Positions 12,780-24,349 of a stretch of DNA of 64,000 bases are shown piece by piece. Position numbers and translations under genes: made by a program. The number at the start of each line of letters is the position of its first letter. Within the stretch, counting starts at the first letter, position 1. The stretch is taken from the NCBI GenBank assembly GCA_958510875.1, contig OY294068.1:66690633-66754632 (forward strand), written 5' to 3'. The notes beneath the pieces were generated by a model. It did no database searches, had not been told where the DNA came from, and saw nothing but the letters and a program-made list of their open reading frames with translations. This DNA is from Endomychus coccineus (taxonomy: Eukaryota > Arthropoda > Insecta > Coleoptera > Endomychidae).

Positions 12780-12960
12780 AATTAAAAAAATGTTAAAGAA
12801 AAGTTTATTACCTTGTGTTTTCATTTCTACTCCGATTTCTTTCCATATATTATTTTTTACATTGGTGTCCATGTATTTGGCATTCGATAAATCATATAGA
12901 ACATTATATATAGATATATAGATATATTTGTAATTCTTTAAATACATAATAATGTTCAAT

Positions 12961-14039
12961 ACATTAAATAAATGAGTATTAAATAATTATAAATAATTAC
13001 AAATAAAATTAGATTCACTTAAGCATTTCGTGAAATGCTTGAATGTGGTTTTACAAATAGTGCATTTGCACTTCAACAATGAAAAATAAATAAATACAAT
13101 TTTACATTACAATACGATGCATAACATCGCTATCTTCGAAATGACTCATCATTTTCGATTTTTACAAAAACTCAAAAATCAACGCTTCAGTATCTCATTT
13201 GTTTTCTCCTTAAGGGACTGGACGTGAACCACCAACAAAAAAAACAATTTTTGTTTATACACAAAACCATTTCAACAATTAACATCGCTACCATAGTATT
13301 CCATGAATTGATGTAATAATAATAATAATAGCATAGCTTTTACTTATACGTTTTTTACATCAATTTGGGAATATACATTAGCTCTAGAAGTACACAATAT
13401 GTCATTTTTCAATAATTTCTTGAAAGCAGGAACAGACTTTGCAGATTTTATATTTTCAGGGAGCTCGTTGAAAATTTTAGGTCCTCATTCGTGGAATCTC
13501 TAAGATATTTATATTTCTCACATTGTAATGATTACTTTTGAATTCTTTTTTTTCCATTGAATATAATATGAAAGTATAGCTGTCTACAGTCCATGATGTT
13601 GGATATACGAAAAAGTTCATCTGTCAGGTGAGTCATTTTTTTTATTGAAAATTATTTTTTAAATTCTTTTTTGTAATATATCTAGGTTTCCTAATAGTCC
13701 AGGCTCTGAACCGGGATTTTAGCCTTAATTAAAAAAAACATGTAAATTCGAATAAAAAAATTTTTTTTGCATTAGCTTCAGGTTTTCAGGATCATTCATA
13801 CACCTTAAAACCTCTTGGGAACTCCAACCCCACCCATTGGGGGCGAAAATGGCCCGAAATTTCCAAGTCTTGAATTGTATTTTCTACAACAAAAGGTATT
13901 TTGACCTTTCGAGTGCACCTAGGGGATTTTTTGGGTCGCTGAACACGAATCCGTAGCCAGATTTACTTGCAATTCATCGTAGGGGTGGTCAAATCGACAA
14001 AATTGGCCAATTTCGCACCCCTAATATGTTACAATATTA
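12961..14039. repeat. Non-coding repetitive AT-rich sequence
   Basis: No coding content. It includes a short (TAA)n run at about 13314-13330. The segment 13730-14030 (GGCGAAAATGGCCCGAAAT, TGGCCAATTTCGCACCCC) looks like the interior of a non-autonomous repeat that cut off the N-terminus of the mariner-like gene starting at 14040. Confidence 0.35.
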
Positions 14040-14376
14040 CGAACACTAGACTATGACCACAGACATGCATATCACCTACAGCCTGTTCAGGATTTGCATC
14101 CTGGTGATGCTGAAAAAAAAATAAGATTTTGCCAGTGGCTTTTAAACTCCTGCCTTTTTCCATAAGATTCTTTGGACGGATGAATCCTCTTTTACCAGAC
14201 GTGGGGTAACAAATTACCATAATATCCATATTTGGTCACGTCAGAATCCTCGAGAAATTCGGCCAAGATCATTTCAAAATGAATTTTCCGCAAATGTTTG
14301 GTTGGGCGTTATTGATGTTAATGTTTGTGGTCCACATTTCCTACCCCCAAGGTTAAACTCGCAACTATTATATTTC
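14040..14376 (+). pseudogene. mariner/Tc1-like transposase, first half
   Basis: Plus-strand reading (small frame change near 14160): HLQPVQDLHPGDAEKKIRFC, then ILWTDESSFTRRG with the first catalytic D, NIHIWSRQNPREIRPRSF and NEFSANVWLGVIDVNVCGPH. It ends at LPPRLNSQLLYF (14376). This is the middle of an insect mariner/Tc1-family transposase. The continuation (EFLNTNLQDYL onward) is at 23889, so the gene was split by the retrotransposons in between. The N-terminal DNA-binding domain is missing. Confidence 0.75.
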
Positions 14377-14804
14377 TGAATATATTCTTCGAAAGCAGCA
14401 GACGTGTTTTAAGAGAAGGTGTAATTTAAAATTAAAATGGTCCAAAAAACGTGTTTTAAAATAAACGTATGTAGTGAATAGTAGACATAGTAGTAATAAT
14501 TTATTAAAACATTGAATCAAACTAAAAATTAAGTGCATATAGACAATAATAACAATTAAATAGTAGTGAATAGACAATCAATAAGTACATAAGTGTCTTG
14601 TTAAGAGAACGGCTGCTGGCCGTGACTCGGCAGGAGGCATACCACAGTAAGCAAAAACTTTATCATATTATAAAATAAGAGAGATATGAACACATATTGA
14701 TAATCACAGGCAACAAAACATTTCCCACACTGACTAAAAACCTTTTTCGTAATTATCCAAAGTTGACTTACATTGATACTATGTCATCATCATAATTACA
14801 TAAA

Positions 14805-15823
14805 ATGGAATGTAACGACTGTCAATTAAAAGCAAACAATAAAGATCAAAACATATTTGGTTGTGACGGATGTAAAAAAAAGCTATGCAAAAACTGTGCA
14901 GGCCTTACTTCCTCAGAAGTAAAAGTATTGATTTTAAAAGAAAGAATTATGAAATTCTTTTGCAAAGATTGTACTAAATTTAATACTTATAAATTATTGG
15001 ATTCCATTATTTCAAGTAAAGACAAGATCATTGCATTATTGGAAGAACAACTCATAGAAGAAAAATTAAGAAACAAAGTATTCCATGCATAATAATAGAA
15101 CCAAAAAGACGGCAACGATGTTCAGAAACGAAAAAGGAACTAGAAAATAAAATCAATCCTGGTAAAATTGGAGCAGGTATATCGGCAATAAAAAATACCA
15201 AAAATGGGTCTATAATGGTTAAGTGTGACAGCTTAAAGTCAAAAGAAAAAATGAAGAACGAAATATCAACCAATATTGGTGCAGACTATATTATAAGTCA
15301 AACAAAACCACGGAAACCAAGAATAACAATTGCTAACATTGATAAAAAGCTATCAGACGAGGAGATTCTTGAGGGTATTAGGAATCAAAATGATTTTATA
15401 TTGATCGAAGACCAAATTGAAGTAAAATTTTCAAAAACAACAAAAAAAGGTGACCGTTTATATGCTGTAATCGACTGTAATGGTTCCGCATTCGCAAAAT
15501 TAATAGCATGTACCAAAATAAATATAGGATATAATAAATGTCCAGTATTTGAAAATTTGAATTTAATGCGATGTTATAAGTGTAAAGCCTATAATCATAC
15601 ATCACAAGAATGTAAAAAAGAAAACATAGTTTGTTCTCAATGTTCAGAGCAACATTTGGACAAAGATTGTTCAAATATTATTAAAAAGTGTACTAATTGT
15701 TTGTTCTCAAATGAAAGGTATAAAACTGACTATGATGTTAAACATGATGCCTACGATCCCCTTTGTAATGTTCTTAAAATGAAATTAGAATTATTAAAAG
15801 AACGAACTAATTATAATACCTAA
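14805..15823 (+). pseudogene. LINE A ORF1: PHD-like finger plus CCHC zinc knuckles
   Basis: Starts at ATG 14805 (MECNDCQLKANN). The first about 55 residues have spaced Cys pairs (CNDC, CDGCKKKLCKNC, FFCKDC), like the PHD/treble-clef finger of CR1-type ORF1 proteins. A frameshift near 15085 breaks the frame, and the rest continues from before 15215 to the stop at 15823. The C-terminal part has a Gag-like RNA-binding segment and CCHC-type knuckles (CYKCKAYNHTSQEC, then CSQCSEQHLDKDC). ORF1 proteins bind the element RNA. This copy is broken once. Confidence 0.7.
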
Positions 15824-15899
15824 CAGTTCTGTTAAGACAAAATAAATTTAAAACTTTCAAAAATTTTCTTTTTCATTATAGATATTGTAAATTATTCTA

Positions 15900-17153
15900 A
15901 TGGAAAGTTATATAAGCAAATTAGATAATTACTATTCTAAAAACAATGTTAGCTTAACAGAAACAGAGGCATATAATTTTTTTACAGAAAGTAGTTGCGA
16001 TAATAATAATTACATGAAAATTTTACACTCAAACATCCGTAGTATACATAAAAATTTTGAAGAATTTGAAATTTTAATGGAGAAACTACAAAACTGCCCT
16101 GACATTGTTATATTAACTGAAACCTTTCATATAGATAATAAAAATGTATACAGTCTGGATAATTTTAACATATATTATAACCAATCAAAAATGAATAAAA
16201 ATGATGGCGTCATTATTTATATAAAAAAGGGTTTACATCATGAAGTTAAAACAATCACGAACAAGTCATGCAAATTCATGCGTATTGAACTAAATGTAAA
16301 CAACAATAAAATAGGAATAACGGGAATATATCGAACATTTGATCACGATATTGATGAATTCAACAGCTCTCTTAATTCTTACATTACAGAGAATTGTTTA
16401 CTAGATACAGAAGTTATCATGGGGGATATCAATATTAATATATTACAAGAAGCTCCGCTACCTTTACATACTGATAATTATTTAAACTACCTTGCCGTTA
16501 ATGCCTATGTTTCACTTATGAATACATATACAAGAGTCGAAGGAACTAGCAAATCATGCCTTGATCATATTATGGTAAAAACAAATAAACCTGAGAATGA
16601 TTTTCAAACATCAATATTAAAATGTAAAATTACCGACCACTTCCCCATTTTATTAAAAATTAAAACTGATTCTCCTATAATAAAAACAGAAAATAAACTT
16701 AAGACTATCGATTATTTGAAATTAGATTCTATTATGTCGCAGTTAGATTGGCACAATATAATTAATAGTGATAATGTTAATACCGCTGCTGAATCATTTA
16801 TAAACATAATTACTGAATCTATTAAAAAAGCAACCAGATTCAAACGTCATAAACTTCATAAACGCAAGCAATGGATCATAAATGGTCTTATTCATTCAAT
16901 TAACACCAAAAATAAAATGTTCTTGAATCTAAAAAAATATCCCGGTGATTTACAAATGAAAGAAAATTATAAAACATATCGCAATACATTAAATAACTTA
17001 ATTAAAAAAACTAAACAAGATTACTATAAAAATAAAATAAATGATAATCTCAACAATCCAAAAATTATTTGGAAATTAACAAATGAGATCACAAAATTTA
17101 AAAAAGAGAAAACTTCGAAATTAAAGAGATTAGTATACAAAATACACCAATAA
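15900..17153 (+). pseudogene. LINE A ORF2, AP-like endonuclease part
   Basis: Opens at ATG 15900 and runs 417 codons. The APE-type endonuclease is recognisable by HSNIRSI, VILTETF (catalytic E), GITGIYRTF, MGDININ (D/N pair), LDHIMVK and TDHFPIL (final DH). It nicks the target DNA so that the reverse transcriptase can prime. The frame is lost at about 17140, in an A-rich stretch, before the reverse transcriptase resumes in another frame. Confidence 0.8.
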
Positions 17154-17154
17154 A

Positions 17155-18788
17155 GTTAAAACAACAGATAGCAAATGAATTTAATAAATACTTCATTAAT
17201 ATGGCATCAGAATTAACAAAATCAATAAATCACAATAACAATTACAAACCTAAATGTACGAAATGTTTAAATGGGTCTATCTTTCTACGACCAATCTTGG
17301 AATCTGAAGTATTAAAAATAATCAATTCAATAAATAATGAAAAGGCGGCAGGGCATGACGAAATTAAACCTTACACTGGTATATTTCCTGAATGTCTCAA
17401 AAAAGCAGTAGTTATACCTCTGTATAAAGGAGAACAAGTTGAAGTTCAAAACTATCGCCCAATCTCTCTGATATCCAATATTGCCAAGGTATTTGAAAAA
17501 CTTATTGCATCAAGAATCCATGATTACTTAGATAAAATGTTGGTATTAGCACCAAATCAATTCGGTTTTAGATCTGGCAAATCTACCCAAGATGCTATTT
17601 TAGCACTTGTTTCTAAGTTGTATAATAATTTAGATGTATCGAAACCATGCTTGGCAATATTTGTGGATTTAAGTAAGGCATTTGACACTGTCAATCATTT
17701 TATCTTATTTAAAAAATTAGAAAATTATGGGTTTCGCGGTAACATCTTGAATCTGTTAAAGAGCTATCTCACGGATAGACACCAAACAGTAAAAATTAAT
17801 GATGTAAGTAGTATTCCATTAACAGTGAATTGCGGTGTACCACAGGGTACAGTTTTGGGGCCAATATTATTTATTGTCTATGTGAACGACTTGTTTAGTC
17901 AGATCGAAGAGGTTGATATTAATATTATTACATACGCCGACGATACAGTCATTCTAATAGATGGTGTCTCATGGGAATCAGTAAAAGAAAAAGCGGAAAA
18001 TTGTATGCAAATACTTTGTGCGTGGTTGGATCATAATCTCTTAGTATTAAATAGTGAAAAAACAAAATTCCTATGCTTCACATGTAATCAAAAAAATATA
18101 GAGGATCTAAATGACATTATACTACATAAATATACATGCAATAAAGTAAACTGTTCATGTAAAACAAAAATTAAAAGAGCCGAGCATATTAAGTATCTAG
18201 GATTAATAATAGATGCTCATCTAAAATGGAATGAACACATAAACAGTTTAGTAAACAGAATTAAACGTGTAGCATATCTATTCAAAATACTGCATAATGT
18301 AATGTCTAAAGAAATATTAAAAAATATATTATGCTATGGTTCAATCTTTAATTACATATGGTCTATTAGTCTGGGGTGGTACTTTTAAATCTAATATTAA
18401 TCGTGTGAATATCATACAAAAAACGATCCTAAAGATAATTCTATTTAAACCAAGGCTATTCTCTTCTAAAGAGTTGTATAAAATATTTAATGTACTATCA
18501 GTAAGAGACCTGTATGCCTTCGAAATTTTAAAATATATGCATAAAAACAAGCATTTATTGAATCATTTTCAACATGACTATAACACAAGATCTCACTCAA
18601 AACAATGTCTGATCCAAAAAACCAATAAAACTATTGCTCAAAAATTTTACGCTTATTATATGACTAAACTTTATAATATTATACCAATAGAACTAAAACA
18701 CTACTATGGATCACCACAATCCTTCAATAAAAAGCTAAAACTATGGATAACAATGTCAGGTAGCAAGATTAATGAAATTCTCATGTAA
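17155..18788 (+). pseudogene. LINE A ORF2, reverse transcriptase and C-terminus
   Basis: The reading resumes upstream of 17201. Reverse transcriptase blocks: VQNYRPISLISNIAKVFEK, NQFGFRSGKSTQDA, IFVDLSKAFDTV (palm D), NCGVPQGTVLGPILF and ITYADDTVI (catalytic DD, about 17940). About 35 residues seem to be missing between GHDEIKP and GIFPECLKKA, so a deletion removed part of the fingers. A second frameshift near 18350 leads into the C-terminal region that stops at 18788. It lies about 50 bp before the probable insertion point of retrotransposon B. Confidence 0.8.
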
Positions 18789-19391
18789 TTAAAAATTAAA
18801 ATTTAATATTATTAAAATAAATTAAAAATTAGGTTCAAACTTTTATCTTTGCTAGAATTATTATAGAATTATTGTATGAATATAACTTTGTTGATTCCAG
18901 AGTGTATGTTTACTCCCGTTCAAAGTGAATTCCAAGTGATTTAATCCATGAATCAAAATTCAAATTTTATAACAACCTATAGTCGTCGAGTTTCTGGACA
19001 AAATGTGATGAACGAATTGTGTAGTTTTCTCGCGGTAACCGCGTAATTGTGCGTAATTTGGGACATTACCGAAAGCCAATTTATCATGAACTCGTTATCA
19101 GTGAATAAAAACCTAATCGTTTGCGAATGAATCTATAGCGACAGGTGTTTTCATTTCACATAAGCTAACAACACAGGTCCGGACTCGAAATATAGTGAAT
19201 TAATTCATAGTAAAATAAGTGGTAAAAATAGGATTATTAATTAAATACGCCGTTTATATAATAACAACGATATAAAAACATCACCAATTAATTTACATAA
19301 AACAGCTATTGCATTTTATAACTTTAACAAAAAGTGCTTGCATATGTGATATCAAGGAATTGCTGGTAGGACCAGTGGCATCTCACATAAA

Positions 19392-20471
19392 ATGATTTGT
19401 CAACGCTGTAAAACAGAAGGTGAAACTAAATCACATTTCAAATGTGACTATTGTTGTCAAATTCTCTGTAATCAATGCAGCCAGCTTAGCCCAACTGAAC
19501 TAAGATGTATTCCATTAAAAGAAAAAAAGTTGATTTTCTTCTGTCCAAGTTGTTTAGAAGATGTTTCAGATATAAAAAAAATGATAGAAAATAATAGGAA
19601 AATCAAAAATGAAAATGAAAAATTAAAAGAAATTATAAGAACAAATACAAAAGTAAAAGAAGTAGAAGAGCTAACAAAAGATAAGTCAGAACTGCAAGAA
19701 ACAATTAAGGTGAATAAACAAATTATAAATCTTAATGAAACAATTGACCAGTTCCAGCAAAAGAATAAAACTAGAATACAAGGAAATGCAGAAATAACTT
19801 CAGTTGATGATTTATACAAAAAACTGAATTATGAATTCAATTCAAAATTCGAAGTAATTAAAAATGAAATACTACAGAAAATAGATTTGGTCAATGAAAA
19901 TAGTCCAACAAATACCTCAAATGCAGGGAGAGACATGGATGCTATACAACTAAATAAACAAATGCTCATTCAATATGAGCCGTCTAGTAGGAAAAGAGCA
20001 AATAGTAGCTCAAAGTCAAAACGTTCATATTGTGATGTTTGTAATACACAAAATTCAGAATTGGATGCTCAACGAGATAAAACACCTGGAAAACATTCAT
20101 ATGCAGAAGTGGGGAATCAGCAACATATTAAGAATAACAGAATGAATAATCAGGTCATTAAAGGTACCGGCAAATCAAATCTAGCTGTTATAGAGAGCAA
20201 AATGTGGTTCTTTGTCTCACGACTGGAGAAAAATGTAACTTCTACAGATATAACTAATTATCTCAAGCAAATGAAAGACTGTAATTACATAGTAGATTAC
20301 ATGGAACCTAGAGGTCCAACACATACGTACAATTCTTTTAAAGTTGGCATACCAGTAAGTATGAAAACACAAGTGTCCGAGGCAGATTTCTGGCCAGAGG
20401 GATGTATAGTTAATAAATTCTATTTTTCGAAGAAAAACAACTCTAACACCAATGAAGGGTCAAAAAACTAA
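19392..20471 (+). CDS. LINE B ORF1: Cys-rich finger and coiled coil, intact
   Basis: An intact 359-codon frame starting at ATG 19392. Residues 1-55 form a Cys-pair finger (CQRC, CDYCCQILCNQC, FFCPSC), the same type as in LINE A ORF1. Residues about 60-135 are rich in Lys/Glu with leucine spacing (EENEKLKE-like), suggesting a coiled coil for trimerisation. The C-terminal part (about 270-350) has an RNA-binding-like fold reminiscent of Gag-like domains (MWFFVSRLEKNVTSTDITNY). Such proteins coat the retrotransposon RNA. It stops 27 bp before ORF2. Confidence 0.75.
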   Translation: MICQRCKTEGETKSHFKCDYCCQILCNQCSQLSPTELRCIPLKEKKLIFFCPSCLEDVSDIKKMIENNRKIKNENEKLKEIIRTNTKVKEVEELTKDKSELQETIKVNKQIINLNETIDQFQQKNKTRIQGNAEITSVDDLYKKLNYEFNSKFEVIKNEILQKIDLVNENSPTNTSNAGRDMDAIQLNKQMLIQYEPSSRKRANSSSKSKRSYCDVCNTQNSELDAQRDKTPGKHSYAEVGNQQHIKNNRMNNQVIKGTGKSNLAVIESKMWFFVSRLEKNVTSTDITNYLKQMKDCNYIVDYMEPRGPTHTYNSFKVGIPVSMKTQVSEADFWPEGCIVNKFYFSKKNNSNTNEGSKN

Positions 20472-20497
20472 ATAGTGTAACCAGTATTTCTAGTGAT

Positions 20498-23428
20498 GTG
20501 AATAAAAATGAAGTCATGAACGATCTAGATATGTCACAAACAATCAAGTCTGATAGGAATATTGCCAATGACCAGGTTACATTTACCAAACGTAAAAGTG
20601 TCAATATAAAAAAAGTGAAGGAAAATTTTATAATTCTCCATCAAAATATACAAAGTATTAAACACAAAACATTAGACATTGAAATATATCTAAATACATT
20701 AAAATCCCTACCACACATATTATGCTTTACTGAACACTGGTGTTCCGAAAATGAGGTTGAATCTGTTTATGTTGATAAATATGCTTTAGCTTCTTCATAC
20801 TGTCGTAAAGCGAAATCACATGGTGGTTCCTCTATATATGTAAAAAACAGTCTACACTTTGAGGAAATCCAAGATATAAAAAACAAATCAGTGGAATCTC
20901 ATATAGAAAGTTCTTCGATATCTATTGCTATAATAAAAGTAGTTGTTATATGTATATATCGACCACCCTCTGGTAATCCAAATATTTTTTTCAGCAAGGT
21001 AAGTGAGATATTAGATCATTGTGCAAACAAATTCAGGAATTATCAAATATTTCTCTGTGGAGATTTTAATTTCAACTTACTGCAGAACACAGTTAATGCC
21101 AAAATATTCTCTGACCTACTCATTTCATATAACCTTCTGCAAACTATATTTGATGCCACTCATGTTACTGCAACTGTTCAGACTCTACTAGACAACATAT
21201 TCATTAAAGTAACTGATAATACAACCTGGAAAGCCGATGTAAAACTTACTGCTCTCTCTGATCATTATGGACAACTTCTTTCTAGTCAAATTTCAAATAA
21301 TATTGAAAGATCAGAAAAGATACGCAGAAGAGTTTACAGTCCCTCAAAATTAGATAGTTTCAATGAATTATTAGCAAATACAAATTGGAATAATCTATAC
21401 TCAATTGAAAACCCAAATGAGGCATACAATTTTGTCTATAACATATTTAACCAATATTTCCAATTAATATTTAAAGAAAAAACTATAAAAAATAAGACCT
21501 GTAAAAGCTGGGTAACACAAGGGATACGAATATCAAGTAAAAGAAAAAGAGATCTGTATAAAAAAAAATTAGAAAAGAAATAACACCAGAATATTATCAG
21601 ACATATTGCAAAATTTTGCGAAATACAATAAATAAGTCTAAATCAATTTATAATACTAATTACATCTCTAATAGCCATAACAAAGGCAAAGCGATATGGA
21701 CAGTAGTAAAAAATTATACATCACACAACCATAAACCTAAAACTACTTTAATTGATCAAGATAATCTTTTAACAAATGGTAATGAAATCCTTAACAAAGC
21801 AAATGAGTATTTCACAAAATCTAAAATAACTAATACAAAAACAAATTTGAGTTTCTGCAAAAGAAACGATTTATTTGACCCCATCAACAGAAAGTGAAAT
21901 TTATAACATAATACATTCCTTAAAAAAATCTCAATCAGTAGGAGATGACGGTATCCCTATTGTAGTAATTAAACATGCTGCGTTACAATTAAGCGCACCC
22001 TTATGTCATATTATGAATGTAATGTTAAAAAATGGCATTTATCCGGAAAACTTAAAAATAACACAGATCAGACCAATATTTAAAAAAGGTGATAAAAATG
22101 ATGTTGGAAATTACCGTCCAATAGCATTGTTATCAAACATTAGTAAATGTTTCGAAAAAGTCATTTACAACAGGTATATAAAATATTTAGAAAAATTTGA
22201 TATATTAACAGAAAGTCAAAATGGATTCCGTAGAGGAAGAACTACTATCAGAGCTACATATCTGACGTTAGTTAAGATAATCAATTCGCTGAATTCAAAT
22301 AAGAACACAATATTAATGTGTCTGGACTTAACAAAAGCATTCGATCATGTAAATCACAGTATACTACTGCAAAAACTGGAAACATATGGCATTAGAGGTG
22401 TAGCTTTGTCACTTATATCATCTTATCTTACTAATCGCCAGCAATATGTAGCGGAAAATTCAAATACAAGTGAACAATACAGATCAAATAAACTTACAAT
22501 TACGCAAGGCGTCCCACAAGGCTCTATTTTAGGTCCCCTGCTATATATATTATACACAAATGACCTGCCAGCAGCCATTGAAGAGGATATTTGTCAATTT
22601 GCAGATGACACATCACAAGTTCTAGCGGACGAGGAATTGATAGGCCTCAAAGATAAAGTCAAAAAATCTTTAGATGACTTAAATTCCTGGTTCGAATCAA
22701 ATGATCTTATGTTAAATGTAAATAAAACACAAATAATTAAATTTAGCTTTCTAAAAGAATATACAGAGAAAGTGAATATTGATAGAGAAACCCAAAATAT
22801 AGAATCTCAAGATTCAGTGTCATTCCTAGGGATAAATATCGATTCGCGATTAGATTGGACCACTCATATTGATAAATTATCAAAAACCATTGCCCAATAT
22901 ACATATGCACTAAGAGTAATATCTATACATATTAATAAAGCAGCAGCTCTTACTGCCTATCATGCATTTGTGCAGAGCAGGGTAAGGTATGGCTTATCAT
23001 TTTGGGGAGGCTCTTCAGAAGCTATAAGAATTTTTATCTTGCAAAAAAAATGCATTAGATTCATATTCAACTTGCCTTATTTGCAGAGTTGTAAGAACGT
23101 ATTCCGATCGGAGAATGTACACACATTATATGGTTTATACATTATAGAATCCATCCTCTTTGTTATGAATAATAAAGATATAATAGATAGAGTCGAGCAG
23201 TTGCATGAATATGATACAAGACAGAGAGACAATTACTTACCTGTCAGATTCAAATGGTCATATTTACAAAAGAATGTGACTTATATGGTGATCAAAATCT
23301 TTAATAAAATCCCGGTAATCTACCGTAATCTACCAATAAAATTATTTAAAAAGAAATTAAGCTCATATTTGTTGAAAAAAGCATATTACAGTATGGAGGA
23401 GTATTTTATAGATGAAATTATACTCTGA
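20498..23428 (+). pseudogene. LINE B ORF2: endonuclease and reverse transcriptase, two frameshifts
   Basis: The first part (20498-21583) is an APE endonuclease: ILHQNIQSI, ILCFTEHWCSE (catalytic E), CIYRPPSGNP, LCGDFNFN, LLDNIF and LSDHYGQ. At about 21570 a run of nine A shifts the frame. The middle (to 21897) covers the linker, and a second shift near 21880 opens the reverse transcriptase (21875-23428). This has VGNYRPIALLSNISKCFEK, CLDLTKAFDHVNHS, ITQGVPQGSILGPLLY, FADDTSQV (catalytic DD, about 22605) and a complete C-terminal region. Only two small indels separate this from an open ORF2, so it is one of the younger copies here. Confidence 0.8.
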
Positions 23429-23557
23429 AAGCATCAATTAAATTTTGGAACACCACTCAGTAGACTTAGTTATTAATTCAATTAATTATAATTTTGACGT
23501 GTTCTATACCCATTGGGTCAATATTACTTTGTAATCTAGGAACAAATAAAAATCTAT

Positions 23558-23577
23558 CTATCTATCTATCTATCTAA
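23558..23577 (+). repeat. (ATCT)n microsatellite tail of LINE B
   Basis: Five ATCT units directly after AAATAAAA. CR1-like retrotransposons often end in such short tandem tails. Confidence 0.7.
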
Positions 23578-23640
23578 GTTAAAAACTTTATTTTTCTTCT
23601 TCATCCTTTAGTTTGTTATCTTTTACTCTTTTCATATTCA

Positions 23641-23735
23641 TGTATGTATGTATGTGTATATGTATGTATATGTGTATATGTATGTATATGTATATGTGTG
23701 TATATGTATGTGTATGTATATGTATATACATATTT
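23641..23735 (+). repeat. (TATG)/(TG) microsatellite
   Basis: An uninterrupted mixture of TATG, TATATG and TGTATATG units about 95 bp long. Confidence 0.8.
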
Positions 23736-23747
23736 AGAATACCCTAG

Positions 23748-23780
23748 GATCACTAACAAGCCAATAGGGCTTCTGTGATC
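23748..23780 (+). other. Stem-loop in a LINE 3' UTR, followed by an (ATT)n tail
   Basis: GATCAC (23748-23753) pairs with GTGATC (23775-23780), and inside it AAGCC pairs with GGCTT around the loop AATAG. A run of ATT units (about 23868-23893) follows before the mariner-like gene resumes. Many non-LTR elements have such a 3' hairpin, which is recognised by their own reverse transcriptase. Confidence 0.5.
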
Positions 23781-23888
23781 ATAAACAGAATTAATTTTAT
23801 TTTAAAAACTAATGCTTTATATTACAAAAACATTGTACAATTATTTTACTTTATTGAATAAAATTTATTATTATATTATTATTATTAT

Positions 23889-24349
23889 TATAACTTTTTA
23901 TGGAGTTTCTTAACACTAATCTGCAGGACTACCTAGAGGATTTACCCATTAATTTAAGGCATGAAAGTTGGATACAACTGGATGGAGCTCCCTCGCATTT
24001 TAGAATAGTTGTAAGTGAATGGCTCAATACTAATTATCCTCGACAATGGATTGGCCGGTTAGGGAGGAATGACATGAATAATGACGTGGGTAATGGTATT
24101 GAGCCAGTGGCCTGGCCACCCAGGTCACCGGATCTTAATCCGCTAGACTTTTATGTTTGGGGCACTATTAAAAATAAAGTCTACACTAATCCCGTATTAA
24201 CAAGGGAAGATTTAGTTTTAAGAATTCCGAAAGCCTGCAATGATATGCGGCAAAATCCGCATGAAGTATCTGTTGCAGTAAATGCGTTAGTGAGTAGATG
24301 TCGAAAATGTATTGAGGTGGATGGACTACATTTCGAGCAATTTTTGTGA
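23889..24349 (+). pseudogene. mariner/Tc1-like transposase, second half
   Basis: An open frame of about 150 codons from before ATG 23900 to TGA 24347. It begins with EFLNTNLQDYLEDLP, continues to WIQLDGAPSHF with the second catalytic D, then PRQWIGR, a 13-residue insertion-like stretch, VAWPPRSPDLNPLDFYVWG with the third D, and the usual C-terminal Cys/Phe ending (CRKCIEVDGLHFEQFL). It continues the gene that breaks off at 14376. The two halves together hold all three catalytic residues, but the N-terminal domain is absent. Confidence 0.8.

Larger units (their letters stand above)
10180..12960 (+). mobile_element. PIF/Harbinger DNA transposon, decayed
   Basis: Defined by two genes typical of PIF/Harbinger: a DDE_Tnp_4-type transposase on the plus strand and a MADF/BESS accessory DNA-binding gene on the minus strand. 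The left limit is set where the mariner reading stops, the right limit just beyond the transposase end. I could not identify matching terminal repeats or the expected 3-bp target duplication, so both ends are approximate. Confidence 0.55.
18840..23577 (+). mobile_element. Non-LTR retrotransposon B (CR1-like), nearly full length
   Basis: Layout: 5' UTR (about 18840-19391), ORF1 (19392-20471), ORF2 (20498-23428), a short 3' UTR and a (ATCT)n tail at 23558-23577. It lies directly after the ORF2 stop of retrotransposon A, so it appears inserted in that element's 3' UTR. The left boundary is approximate because no clear target duplication could be fixed. Confidence 0.65.
14380..23893 (+). mobile_element. 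Non-LTR retrotransposon A (CR1/jockey-like), itself interrupted
   Basis: Fills the gap between the two halves of the mariner-like transposase. It has a 5' region (14380-14804), ORF1, an endonuclease/reverse-transcriptase ORF2 ending at 18788, and a 3' region split by retrotransposon B. The 3' end is inferred at the stem-loop and (ATT)n tail next to the resumed transposase at about 23893. The assignment of 23578-23893 to this element is an inference. The clade cannot be fixed without a tree. Confidence 0.55.

Noticed and set aside
19472..19819. 115-codon minus-strand frame
   Set aside because: Antisense of the Lys/Glu-rich coiled-coil part of LINE B ORF1. Its Phe/Ser/Ile-rich product is the usual mirror of such a region.
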